Shown: positions 31,845-42,827, numbered from the stretch's first letter. The stretch is 64,000 bases of DNA from Cephalopachus bancanus (GCA_027257055.1 JAPVLO010000180.1:2426001-2490000), one strand, 5' to 3'. A program made the numbers and translations. The notes: generated from the letters alone by a model not told the origin.

Positions 31845-33005
31845 CAGGATTGTTTTTTAATGTTTTTCTTTATCAGTCATTTGATAATTTATTTGACATA
31901 TAGAAGATACAGCAAATTTTGTTGACTGAATATCATTGGGTCTAACTTTTCAGGGCATTCTCTTATATTTCCAATATAGAGCGTCTTGTTATTTGTAAGT
32001 AGTAAATGCTGCTTAAAATTTTTTTATTATCTTGTGCTATCTGGAAACCTTGCAATAATGTCAGATGACAAAACATGATGCATATTTTACAGGTCTTTGT
32101 GATCTAGCATTTCATCTTCAATATGATATTGCTGTTGATTACTGATAGATACCATTTATCATGTCAACAGAACTTTCTTTTGTTCTTGTTTATTGAGAAG
32201 TTTCATCAGGAATGAATAGAATTTCATCACGTGCCCATCTAGCTTTTATCTGATTAATCAGTCATATGGCTTTTTCTTCTTGAGCCAGTACACCTTTTGG
32301 TATTGTTTCTCTGTCAATTTTCAGGATAGTAACGTGTTGTTTCCCTAACGTTGTCTGAAGGACATCAGTGAGTCTTCTTTTGAAATGTCACGGGCATGTG
32401 GCATTTTGTTGTCTGTGGTGTGTTTGACTCCTGTGCAGGTGTTGTTCTTTCTGATGCTCAGACTATCTCCGCTTGGGCTCAGAGCTCGTTCTGGATGTGT
32501 TTGTGTTCTTCTGACCAGGCCCCTGTGGTCTGGAGAGCTTCTTTCATTTCTGGTATGAGAAAATGCTCCGGGCTCATCGTGGGCATTTTCTCCTCCAGAC
32601 CCTTACTCAGCCATTTCCCAAGGAGCCTGGGTGCCTTCTATGGGAAGTGGTATTTAGACCACAATCTCTTTTTTACTCCCCCTTCAAACAAGCTGTGTCT
32701 TTTTTCATTTTATTGCCTCTGGAATACTTTTATATTTGTGGAAAAGTTGAGAAGGTAGTGTAGAACGTGCCCATATACCCCACGTCCTGTGTCCCTTGGT
32801 CGAGGGAGGCATTCTTGCTTCTAGAGGCGGAGAATTCCTCAGGTTCCCCAGTCCAGCCTCAGCAGTTGCCAGTCCAGTCTTCATTCACATGTGTCCTCGC
32901 CCATTCCCCCCAAATTACTTGAAAGGGCACCCCATATATTACAGAATTTCATATTCAGTCTATGACATTAGATAATTTACTAAATTTAGGCTAAACCATT
33001 CTTGT
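31845..33005. other. Intron 1, possible old L1 pieces
   Basis: AGTGTAGAACGTGCCCATAT near 32756 resembles the L1 region also seen at 60.35 kb. The rest is unassigned. Confidence 0.35.
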
Positions 33006-33299
33006 TTTTTTTGTTTTTTTTTTTTTGAGTTGGGGTTTCACTCTGTCCCCCAGACTGGAGTGCAGTGGCTGCTCCCGGCCACCGCAGCCTCGACCTGCTG
33101 GGCTCCAGCGATCCCTCCGCCTCAGCCTTCCAAGTAGCCGGAATTACAGGCATGCGCTACCACGCCCGGCTGATATTTTGATTTATTGTAGAGATGAGGT
33201 CTCGCTGCCCAGGCGGGTCTCGAACCCGCGGGCTCAGGCAATCCACTCACCTCAGCCTCCCAAAGGCACGGGGTTACAGGCTGAGGCACCAAGCCCGGC
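33006..33299 (-). repeat. Alu, full dimer
   Basis: GAGTTGGGGTTTCACTCTG to GGCTGAGGCACCAAGCCCGG. Confidence 0.92.
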
Positions 33300-33800
33300 T
33301 TAAACCATTCTTATATTCATGGATTAAACTCCATTTGGTACGTTAAGGACTTTTATGTCTGTACTCACAGGAAGCATTGATGTGTTAATGCTGGTTTAAA
33401 AAATAATTATTTTAACGATGTGGGACACAAATCAGGGTTAGTATGTAGGTGGTCTAGGGGCAGGTGACTTTTCGGGTCTCCCACTGGACCTCACTTCACC
33501 GGGATTAGGGTCAGGCACCCTTGGTGATGTTATGTGCTCCTTTTAAGTTGTGTTGCACAGAGATGTGTGGTTCACCTTGGGAAGTGAGCAGGACAGGTTG
33601 TACTCTAAGCCCACCACTTCGTCAGGTCGCAGTGAACTCCCTTGCTGAAATTTGAAAGCCAGTAATTTGCTTTTTTTTGAATTTTGTGTTCAGTGTTTCT
33701 CCATGTCTGTTCTGTCTTCTGCCTTATACATATTTAGCTCTCTGGCTTTTATTCTGTTGCACAGTTTAAGGAACAGAATTTCTGCTTTTCTTTGAAGGGC
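33300..33800. other. Intron 1, nothing recognised
   Basis: No repeat or exon identified. Confidence 0.4.
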
Positions 33801-33802
33801 TG

Positions 33803-34495
33803 GTAGCTGTACCCAACCTTTTTGGCGTCAGGGACTGGTTTCATGGAAGAGAGATTTTCCATGGACAGGGGTGGGTGCATAGTTTTGGGATGATTCAAGT
33901 GCATGACATTTATTGTGCACTTTATTTCTATTATTATTACATTGTAATAGAAAATGAAATAATTATACCGCTCACCATAAAATAAGAGGCACACAGAAGT
34001 GGTCAATAAAATAATGGGTGGGCCACACGTGGGCTAAGATAAGTATCAAATTCTGACTTAAAGCCTGCCACCAGATGCAGCTGGACAACTGAAGTCCTTC
34101 TGCTCCCTTGCCACTCACTGAGAGGGTTTCGGTATCAGTCTGCCAGCAGTTGGCTTATGATGGTCTCTGTGCAGTCAGACCTCACTGCTCATGTTGACCT
34201 GTGTTTTGCAGATGCTTCCCAGCACTGGCATCACTGCCTCATCCACCTCAGATCATCAGGCTTTCGATTCTCAAGAGGAGTGTACAACCTGGATCCCTCG
34301 CATGTGCAGATCACAGGAGGGTTCCTGCTCCTTAGAGAATCAGTGCCGCCCTGATCTGATAGGAGGCGGAGCTCTGGGGGGGGTCATGCAAGTGATGGGG
34401 AGCGGCTGTGAATACAGATGAAGCTTCGTTTGCTCACTCGCCGCTCATCTCCTGTTGTGTGGCCTGGTACTGGTCTGTGGTCCCCTTGCGTTAGG
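33803..34495 (+). mobile_element. DNA-transposon relic (MER type, family name uncertain)
   Basis: Begins with CCCAACCTTTTTGGCGTCAG and ends near GGTACTGGTCTGTGGTCCCC, in the order of the widespread mammalian element with these ends. Interior marks: ATTTATTGTGCACTTTATTT, CACCTCAGATCATCAGGC, CTGATAGGAGGCGGAGCTC. Non-coding. Confidence 0.75.
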
Positions 34496-35157
34496 CTGTC
34501 TGGTGTGGGTAGATGTTTTTGGTTGTAGAGGGAAGGGAAGGTAACGTGCCTCTTTTTGATTCAGGTGGAATGATTTATAGTTTTTCTGGAAATCAACTTC
34601 TGTTTGTATATTGAAGTTGTTGGAGTATGTATTTGCATGCTTGATTCTTTTAAGTTAAAGAAATTCTGGCTATTGGCTTTTTCTCATTCTTAAGATTGTG
34701 CATTGGTTTACTTCCCCTGTTTTGGTCTGACTTTACAGAATACATTTTGCTTTCTGTTTTTGTGCTGGTAGCCTATAATCCCTCCAACCCCTTTCAGGTA
34801 ATTTTGTTATTGTTTTTTGCTTCTTGAATTGACTACCTTATTCAAAATTTTATTACACAATAATAGGAGTGTTAAGCTTTGGCTTATTTTATAGCTTTTG
34901 AAATGTAGCATTTTCTTTATTGTTTCTTTTAATGGTTGACTTTCAGTTTTATTTCTTTAGCCTGGGAGTCACTGTAATCATTGCGTTGCATTCTATTGAA
35001 GGTCCTTCAAGTGAAAGAGGGTTTAATTACAGGTAATTCATGATTTCACCAGGAATGCAGGAACAGGGGCCTCCTGTGACCTCAGAAGGAAATAGTAGTC
35101 AGGCTTGGAGAATCTTTCTGACTTGCCACGGCTTCTTTTTTCTTTCTTTCTCTCACT
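34496..35157. other. Intron 1, nothing recognised
   Basis: T-rich; no landmark. Confidence 0.4.
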
Positions 35158-35328
35158 TTTTTTTTTTTGGTGGAGACAGGGTCTCACTGTGCTGCCCAGG
35201 CTGGAGTACAGTGGCCATTCACAGGCCCCTCTTGGTGCATTACAGTCCTGAACTCCTGGCCCCCGGCAGTCTTCCAGTCTCAGCCTCCTGAGTAGGTGGG
35301 ACTTCAGGCCCAAGCCTCTGCCCCTGGC
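35158..35328 (-). repeat. FRAM-like free right Alu monomer
   Basis: GGAGACAGGGTCTCACTGTG and then CAGTGGCCATTCACAGGCC. The CATTCACAGGC motif is retained from 7SL RNA and is typical of the fossil right monomer. Confidence 0.75.
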
Positions 35329-36354
35329 TTGACATATCGTCTCTTGTATGGCTTTATTTTGGTGGGCTGGCTACGTTAACCTGGTGGGTTTTCTTTATTC
35401 CTCCTTTTGATCGAAGGTCATGTTAATACTGTGACTGGCATAGGTGACATTCATGGTGGGATTTGTCGGTCCCCTCAGTGGCTCCCCCTCCCCCATGTGA
35501 TACATCACAGCAGACGGTTCTCTGCAAAGTCTTTACTGGCCTTGACCATGACTTCTAGCCTCTTGGAGCTTCCCTAGATTTCAGGCTATTTTGCAGTTTC
35601 TGGCTCACATTGAAGAGTTGGAAGAGCGGGCTTGGGAAGCGTTTTTGTTCCTGGTGATTGCATGTAACTGTCATGTTGACTTGCTTGATGAGGTGTTTTT
35701 GTATGTGGCCTTTGGCTTGCTGCAATTCTTCTGTGTCACATTTTCATCACATAATGTCCCAGCTTTCAAATTTTTAGAAATAATTTTGTTATTTACATTT
35801 GACAAAGGCATACGACTGATTTAAAGTCCTGGTCTTAATTTATATTGGCTTTTATTTAGAAATCAGTTTGTTTATGTATCCTTTAAAGATTAGTCATGTC
35901 AATATACTTTCCTTTCGAGTCTTCTGTGTAGAGCACATAGCAGTTGTAATGGATCTCTCGGTGGGCAGACTCTGGGAACCTTTGGGCGGTGACAGGGCAA
36001 GTGGAAAAAAATCCACCAAGAAAAAGTTAGACTAACCATACAGACGTTAAAGACTGGTGGAGAGAAACAGCTGAAATCATCTGTGGTGGTGTTCACAGCT
36101 GGCTGACCTAGCCCTGAGGGCTCTGTGGCTCTTCCCACTCACCTACCCACCCTGGAGGAAGGGCCTGAAATTTGGTGGAAAACTAAGTTTAAAAAAAAAA
36201 GATATCACTCTAAGAGGAAATGGGATCCTGCAAGCTTTGCCAGAACTCCACACTCCTAGAATTTGACTTAGTAAGCTCCTTGAGAGGTGATCTTAACAGT
36301 AAGTGTTAAATAAGGGAGCGAGGCTTTTGGATTGGTGGTGGTAGTGGTTGGTTG
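35329..36354. other. Intron 1, nothing recognised
   Basis: About 1 kb without a clear repeat family or exon. Confidence 0.4.
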
Positions 36355-36648
36355 TTTTTTTTTTTTTTTGAGTAGGAGTCTCACTCTGTCACCCAGGCTG
36401 TAGTGCAGTGGCACGCTCATGGCCACTGTGGCCTCAGCCTGCTGGACTCAAGTGATTCTTCTGCCTCAGGCTTCCAAGTAACTGGGACTACAGGCACGTA
36501 ATACCATACCCAGCTATTTTTTGATTTATTGTGGAGATGACGTCTTGCCAAGTTGCCTGGTCTGGTCTCAAACCCCTGAATTCAGGTAATCCTCTCACCT
36601 CTGCCTCCCAAAGTGCTGGCAATACAGGCATGAGCCACCGCACCTGGC
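36355..36648 (-). repeat. Alu, full dimer
   Basis: 17-bp poly-T; GAGTAGGAGTCTCACTCTG to GAGCCACCGCACCTGGCC. Confidence 0.92.
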
Positions 36649-36679
36649 CATTATCGTTGTTTTTAAATAGAAATTGGTG

Positions 36680-36780
36680 CCAGAAGGATGAAGTGACTTT
36701 CTTAGGGTCTCAAGACTTGGTGTGGGGCTTGAATTACAGCTGCCCAAGACTAGTAGGATGTTTTCCACAGGGCCCTGGTG
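36680..36780 (+). repeat. MIR-like SINE fragment
   Basis: GATGAAGTGACTTTCTTAGG then TGGGGCTTGAATTACAGC follows the MIR core order, strongly diverged. Confidence 0.5.
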
Positions 36781-37190
36781 ACTCTCAACACCATGATCTT
36801 TGTGTCCAGCAGGACTTTATCTTAGCAGCATTTCGCAACGTCAAGGCTGTCCCATTTGCTGTCCAGAATTCCATGATTCCGTGTTCATAGTTCTAAATCC
36901 TTATCTCTTTCTGTTTGCAACAGCAAATAGAGCCACTGAGAGCAGCCTTTGCCCAATAAACAGGTAGGAGACCCCCCTGTGATTCCTTTCTGAGAGCCCA
37001 GCTTGGGTAGGATGACTCTGTGTGCTGTTTGTCATTTCTATAAAAAAATTCCTTAAAATGAATATTTCAGAATAAGCATATGAAGTGAGAAAAGTCACGA
37101 ATTCTGAGTTAGTGTGGTCCTTTAGGGGACTTCTTGGTGACCTTGTAGGTGTGCAACAGCCTTTGGGGGCCAGAGGGCTGCAGCACCTGA
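36781..37190. other. Intron 1, nothing recognised
   Basis: No repeat or exon identified. Confidence 0.4.
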
Positions 37191-37191
37191 A

Positions 37192-37230
37192 GTATTTATT
37201 TATTTTAATTTATTTTATTTTATTTTATTT
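37192..37230. repeat. (TTTTA)n low-complexity tract
   Basis: TTTAT units that probably derive from the Alu tail that follows. Confidence 0.85.
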
Positions 37231-37508
37231 GGAGTTTCACTCTGTCACTGGCTGGAGTGCAGTGGCACGCTGATGGCCACCTGAGCGTTGACCTGCTGAA
37301 CTCCAGAGATCCTTCAGCCTCAGCCTTCCAAGTAGCTGGAACTATAGGTGCGTGCTACTATGCCTGGTGAATTTTTTTTTTTTTTTATTCATTGTAGAGA
37401 CGGTCTCACCAAGTTGCCCAGGCTGGTCTGAACCCGTGGGCTCAGGCAATCCACTCGCCTTGGACTCCCAAAGTGCTGGGATTGCAGGCTGAGCCACTGA
37501 GCCCGGCC
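37228..37508 (-). repeat. Alu, full dimer
   Basis: GGAGTTTCACTCTGTCACTG to GGCTGAGCCACTGAGCCCGG. A 14-bp T run lies in the linker. Confidence 0.9.
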
Positions 37509-37523
37509 TGAAGTCTTTATTTG

Positions 37524-37562
37524 TTTGTCTATCTGTCTATCTATCTATCCATCTATTTATGA
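37524..37562. repeat. (TCTA/TCTG)n microsatellite
   Basis: Imperfect tetranucleotide array between two Alus. Confidence 0.9.
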
Positions 37563-37747
37563 GTTGGAATCTCACTCTTACCCTGGCTGGAGTGCAGTGA
37601 CACACTCCCAGCCACCGCAGCCTCCAACTACTGGGCTCCGGTGATCCTTCTGCCTCAGCCTTCCAAGTAGTGACAACTACAGGCATGCGCCACCATTCCC
37701 AGCTAATTTTTTTGATTTATTGCCCAGCTAATTTTTTTGATTTATTA
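37559..37747 (-). repeat. Truncated Alu ending in a tandem duplication
   Basis: The right arm and linker are present. The linker's 25-bp CCCAGCTAATTTTTTTGATT unit is repeated at 37698 and 37723, and the element stops there. Confidence 0.85.
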
Positions 37748-37854
37748 CCTGAAAGCTTTTACTGTCCATTTCATGCTTGAACCCTCGAGTAAGCTGTCAC
37801 TGGTGTGTTACGAGACAGACTGAGCATTTTCTTGTTTTCCATCTTTATTGTCCA

Positions 37855-37930
37855 CAGTTTAAGGATAAGGTAAATACAACTTCTATTTTGCACATGAAGG
37901 AAATAAAGCAGGTTGAAATGGAATGACCAT
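37855..37930 (+). repeat. Possible MIR fragment
   Basis: TTTTGCACATGAAGGAAATA resembles the MIR ATGAGGAAACTGAG core. Confidence 0.35.
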
Positions 37931-37970
37931 GACATTGTGGTATGTGTTGCTGTTCCCGTAGGACATCATA

Positions 37971-38282
37971 CTGCACTGTCCACTGTGGAGCTGCCGGCCA
38001 CAGGCGGCCCTTAAGCACTTGAAATATGGTTAGTCCAAATTGAGATGTATTGCAAGTATAAAATATACCCTGGCTATCAAAGATGTAGTATGAAAATGTT
38101 TCTCTCTGACACCTAACTAATTATTTTTCAATCACAGAAATTGATTGCATGCTGAAATGATCATATTTTATCTCTTGGGTTCAATAAATACGTTAAAATT
38201 TAAATTTGTTATTTTAATGTGGCTACCAGAAAATTTGGAATTAGATCTGTGGCTTCTGTTATATTTCTGCTGGACAGCACTG
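37971..38282 (-). mobile_element. Short DNA transposon with CAGTGCTGTCC ends
   Basis: The left end CTGCACTGTCCACTGTGG and right end GCTGGACAGCACTG are inverted matches. The interior ATTTTAATGTGGCTACCAGA and CACTTGAAATATGGTTAGTC belong to a common MER-type element whose name I am not sure of. Confidence 0.7.
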
Positions 38283-39215
38283 ACTTGGAGAATAAATGAC
38301 TGCTAGGATTACAACTTGGTGCTCTCTGTGCAGCATGACATGTGGATACGTGTATGCACAGGAGTGTACATTAGTATTATTAGCTATCTAGAAGCCATAC
38401 AGGGTGCCCTGGGCACTCACTGGGACTTGCAAGTGTGTAGCCAGCCATGGGCCCCATGGTCACGATGCTAATGGAAGAGCAGGCTGGAAGGGCATGCCAG
38501 GGTCATGGGGCATATAGCACAAGGGAGGCTGGGGGCCCTCCGCTGTAGTCACGGGGCGCTTCTCGGGGTGGACAGGGGTCCGAGGCTTTAGTCAGCTTTG
38601 GTCTCCTCCTCTCACTGGCTGGTGTCCCTGTGCTGCTGGCCCACCCAAGGGTGCTTCCTCCCAGTTCGCCTAGGTTTTGTTGTGGTGCCAGGTGAGGCAG
38701 CAGGCCAGTGGAGGAGCAGAGGACATCCCACCCGTGAGATTGGTGACTCCTCGTTTTCTTGCTCTTCAAAGGTCTTTTTCTCATTTGGATGCCCAGCCGG
38801 GGATTCAGTCGTTTTAGAAGTTTGACTGACTGCTAAATAAGATGTATGTGATTTTTAGCTCTAATGTTTTGAAATATCTTTATTTTCTTATATTATTTGT
38901 TCCTTAATGTTTGAGTTGGCATGAAAAATCCATTGATTTTTGGATCACAATTCAGTCTCGAGTGTGTAGATTACTACTCAGCATCAGAAGTTGCACATAC
39001 AACATTGTGAAAAGTTAGTTTGTTGGTTAATTGTGATAATTCTGTAACAAACATTACATTGTGAATTGAGAAGGCTTCATTTTGAAAAATATTTTCATTA
39101 GCTATAGATTTCAAGTTACAAAACAAAATACTTAATTACATTTGGGCATAACCAGATAATGAAGTTGTTACTAGAAACCAACAGACTGTAGATTACCAAA
39201 ATTAAGAGTAAAACA
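38283..39215. other. Intron 1, nothing recognised
   Basis: A GC-rich first half (38400-38730) and an AT-rich second half. No exon. Confidence 0.4.
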
Positions 39216-39516
39216 AGGCTGGGTGCCGTGGCTCATACCTGTAATCCCAGCACTTTGGGAGGCAGAGACAAGAGGATTGCCTAAGTCCAGGGATTTGAGA
39301 CCAGCCTGGGCAACTTGGCGAGACCTCATCTCTACAATAAATGAAGAAAAATTAGCTGGGTGTGGTGGCGTACACCTGTGGTTCCAGCTACTTGGAAGGC
39401 TGAGGTGGAAGAATTGCCTGAGCCCAGCAGGTCGAGGCTGTGGTGGTTGTGAATGTGCCACTGCAGTCAGGCCTGGGCAACAGACTAAGACTCTGACTCA
39501 AAAAAAAAAAAAAAAA
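39216..39516 (+). repeat. Alu 219 bp upstream of PIAS2 exon 2
   Basis: GGCTGGGTGCCGTGGCTCAT to poly-A 39500-39516. It lies in opposite orientation to the Alu at 41534, across exon 2. Confidence 0.93.
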
Positions 39517-39735
39517 GAGTGCAGTAAAATATAATTACCGCCATAATGCGGATGTAATTTTTATGGGGAGATTACCTTGTGGCTAGTAATGGTTCTAAGC
39601 CCATGAAAATGCTGGTTACTAGCACATGCCAGTTGACAGAATGCTTGACAAATGAGGCTTTGCGGTATTTTTAGGTAGGACTTTCTTGTGCTGAAGGCGA
39701 TTGTTGGCTCATGCTTTTTCTTCCTTTCCTTCTAG

Positions 39736-40210
39736 AATATGGTCTCCAGCTTTAGGGTGTCTGAGCTGCAAGTGCTACTGGGCTTTGCTGGACGGAACAA
39801 GAGTGGCCGCAAGCATGACCTCCTGATGCGGGCGCTGCACCTGCTCAAGAGCGGCTGCAGCCCTGCCGTCCAGGTCAAGATCCGAGAGCTGTACCGGCGC
39901 CGCTATCCGCGGACTCTGGAGGGCCTGTCTGACTTGTCTGCCATCAAGCCGTCGGTTTTCACCCTGGACGGGGGCTCCTCGCCGGTGGAGCCCGAGCTGG
40001 CCGTGGCTGGGATCCACACGTTGCCTTCCACGTCCGTAACTTCGCGCTCCCCGTCCTCCCCTGTGGGCTCTGTGCTGCTCCAGGACGCCAAGCCTGCCTT
40101 TGAGATGCAGCAGCCATCCCCGCCGATGCCTCCTGTCCACCCCGACGTGCAGCTGAAAAACCTGCCCTTCTATGACATCCTCGATGTGCTCATCAAGCCC
40201 ACGAGTTTAG
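39736..40210 (+). CDS. PIAS2: PIAS2 coding exon 2 (residues 9-166; SAP domain, start of PINIT)
   Basis: Encodes NMVSSFRVSELQVLL... through ...LIKPTSL and the first base of Val167. The SAP domain (about residues 11-45) is a helix-turn-helix that binds A/T-rich DNA and partners such as p53 and STATs. It contains the LQVLL co-regulator motif (LxxLL) at residues 19-23. A proline/serine-rich linker follows (HPDVQLKNLPF at its end), and the PINIT domain, which directs SUMO substrate choice and nuclear retention, starts near residue 134. The acceptor is TTCTAG ending at 39735; the donor is GTGCGT at 40211, phase 1. Base use is odd: about 79% of codons end in G or C and there are 32 CpGs in 475 bp, against 26-37% GC3 in exons 3 and 5. 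Several residues differ from human PIAS2 as I remember it. Confidence 0.97.
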
Positions 40211-40421
40211 GTGCGTCCTAGACAAATCAGTCCTCCTGAGTGGGGTGGGGGGGTTAAAAGGAGGTGTCAGCTGTTGATTAATGACTTGCTGTCATGAAGA
40301 CCAGATGGAGGCATCAGTGCCAAATGTTTAGCTGTGCAGTTATGACTGGAATCTAACATAAAGAGTTTTTTGCGTCACTTGAGTGGTCTTCTTTAAAAAA
40401 AATTTTTTTGTTCTGGTAAAA
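40211..40421. other. Start of PIAS2 intron 2, nothing recognised
   Basis: GC content falls at once after the exon. Confidence 0.5.
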
Positions 40422-40999
40422 TACAAGGGGAGACCCAAATAAACCTGGAGTTGTCTTTTGGAGGGCAAGCCCCTGTAGGACAGGCTTCCCCTGCTAGGCA
40501 CGTGTTCTAGGAACCCATGGCATCTGTGGACCAGCTGGCATTGTTGGGAGAGGCTGTGTTTGGCTTCAGTGAATTTTTTTTTTTTTTGGAGATTCTTTCA
40601 ACATTTTTGCCCATTTCATAATGGGTGATTTATGAGTGCACCTACCCACACCACGCTGAGTGTTCAGCAGTTTTTGGCCAGAAACGGCATGACCCCTGTG
40701 TCTCATCCTCCCTAGTCACCCGCTCTCCCCCTGAGCGACATTTGTTTGTTTCCCTGGATGAAAAAAAAGTCCTCCAAGGGAAATGTTTTGCTGATGTGGA
40801 AGAGGTGAAACAAAAATGACAGAAACACTAAACGGCATCGCAATGAACGAGTTCTAAAACTATCTTGAGCAGCCTCAACAGATGTGTTGCATCAAACAGA
40901 GAGTACTTTGAAGTTGACTGAGGTTTAACCCTGTAAGAATAAATACACAACTTTTTATACACTAATTCTGGAGTTTTTTGGGTTTCCTCTCCACGTAAC
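40422..40999 (+). mobile_element. Mariner (HSMAR2-like) element, internally deleted
   Basis: Left end TACAAGGGGAGACCCAAA; right end TTTTTTGGGTTTCCTCTCC, an inverted match. The interior reads in the transposase sense and covers its C-terminal third: ATGGGTGATTTATGAGTGCA, then CAGTTTTTGGCCAGAAACGG, GATGTGGAAGAGGTGAAACA and AACAGAGAGTACTTTGAAG. Stops and shifts break the frame. The third catalytic Asp of the SPD motif is changed to Ala. It is 578 bp against about 1.3 kb for an intact element. Confidence 0.8.
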
Positions 41000-41009
41000 A
41001 AATCTATCA

Positions 41010-41335
41010 TCCTGGCCATTTTTAGATGTGTGGGTCAGTAATGTTAAAAAAAATGTGAAGTGTGCAACCATCATCGCGTCCATTGCCAGAGCTCTCTGCA
41101 TCTTATGAAACTGAAACTCTTTCCCTCTGTAGCTTCAGCTGTAGCTCTCCCCCTGCCCCCTGCACCCACTGCTCCGCTTTTAGTCTCTGGTTTTGACTCT
41201 TAGGAGTAGGTTGTATAAGTGGACTCATACGGTACATGTCTCTTTGTGACTGGCCTCTTTCACTTCACATAATATCCTCAAGGTTCTTCTATGTCGTCGC
41301 TGGCAAGAATTGCTTTTCTAAGGCTGAATAACACA
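41010..41335 (-). mobile_element. Antisense L1 3' fragment
   Basis: GTGTGCAACCATCATCGCGT, then CTTTCACTTCACATAATATC and AAGGTTCTTCTATGTCG, in reverse-complement L1 order. Confidence 0.75.
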
Positions 41336-41533
41336 GAAAACCTGTAGTCTTGTGCCCTGCCCTGCTGCCCACCCCTCAGTCTCAAGTCTTGCTTCTGGGG
41401 TTGAATTCAGGTTTTATCAATGTCCAAAGGTTACCTGAAACAAAAACTGATGATGTCAAGGTCACCAAGGTGGGCAGATACCTATTTTGGGCTAAAATTG
41501 AGTCAAGGTAAATCACAAGACATTTCCTTTTTT
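41336..41533. other. Intron 2, nothing recognised
   Basis: Short unassigned stretch before an Alu. Confidence 0.4.
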
Positions 41534-41826
41534 GTTGTTTTTTTGAGCCAGAGTCTCACTGTGTCGCCCAGGCTGGAGTGCAGGGGCACGCTCACGGCCA
41601 CCGCAGCCTTGACCTGCTGGCCTCAGGCTATCCTTCTACCTCAGCCTTCCAAGTAGCTGCAACTGCAGGCACATGCCACCACACCCAGCTAATTTTTCTT
41701 GATTTATTGTAGAGATGAGGTCTCACCAAGTTTCCCAGGCTGGTCTCGAACTTCCGGGCTCAGGCAGCCCTCTTTCCTCTGCCTCCCAAAGTGCTGGGAT
41801 TACTGGCATGAGCCACTACACCCAGC
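41534..41826 (-). repeat. Alu 1.3 kb downstream of PIAS2 exon 2
   Basis: GAGCCAGAGTCTCACTGTG to GAGCCACTACACCCAGC. Confidence 0.92.
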
Positions 41827-42061
41827 AGTCTCCCTTTTTAGAGGTGTGATGACTCAGCTGTACCTTCTGATACTTCCTTCTTCTCCCTTCTGATGCTGTG
41901 GCCTCATATTTGCCACACTTTGGTTGTCCATGAGTGGACACTTGGTCTGCTTCCATGCCCAGCTGTTGTGGACCTGGGTACTAATGTCTTTGAACCCCTG
42001 CTCTTTGGTTATTCTGGCCATATACCCAGATGTGGAACTGCGGGGTCATACTGGAATTCTG

Positions 42062-42245
42062 TTTTGTTTTTTTTGAGTCGGGTCTCACTCTGTCGTCCAG
42101 GCTGGAGCTAATTTTTTAAACTTTTTGTATAGATGAGGTCTCACCCTGTTGCCCAGAGCGGTCTCGAACTCCTGGGCTCAAGCAGTCTTCCCACCTTGGC
42201 CTCCCAAAGTGCTGAGAATACAGACGTGAGCCACTATGCCTGACT
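42062..42245 (-). repeat. Alu with large internal deletion
   Basis: The right arm jumps from GTCCAGGCTGGAG directly to CTAATTTTTTAAAC; about 110 bp are missing. Confidence 0.85.
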
Positions 42246-42549
42246 GGTAATTCTATTTGTAATCTTTTGAGGTGTCATTGTGCTGTTCTCCACAGCAGCT
42301 GTACCATTTGGCATTCTTACTAGCAGTGTGCAAGGGTTCCAGTTTCTCCATATCCTCATCAGCTGCTTGCAGATCTTTGCAGAGCTGTCTGTCTGGGTTC
42401 TCCGCCCTCTTTTGAAGTGGGCTGCTGCTGTTGAGTCTTAGGTGTCTGGTGTATATGGGGCAGAGTCCCTAATCAGGTATAGGCTCTGCGGTGACTTTCT
42501 CCCACTCTGTGAGCTGCTTGTGGTGCCTCTTGACTCAGCTGTCTCTTCA

Positions 42550-42645
42550 AGTTTGAGTCAGGTTTTCACTGTGCCCAGGCTGGAGTGTAGCGGCACAATC
42601 CCAACTCACCCTAGCCTCGACCTCTCAGCACCCAGCATTACAGGT
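42550..42645 (-). repeat. Alu right-arm fragment
   Basis: GAGTCAGGTTTTCACTGTGC to CAGCATTACAGG. Confidence 0.75.
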
Positions 42646-42827
42646 TCTTGCGAAGGCCCCTCTCTCAGTCTGTGTTGTTATTCCTTTGCCTTTGCCTATG
42701 CGAAGCCTGTGCTGGGAAGGTTTTGTTCTGCGTTTTTCTCTAAGAATTTTGCAGTTTGAAGTTTTATGTGTAGCGATCTATTTTGAGTTACTTTTTGTGT
42801 ACGACAGGTAGGGGTCCAACTTAGTTT

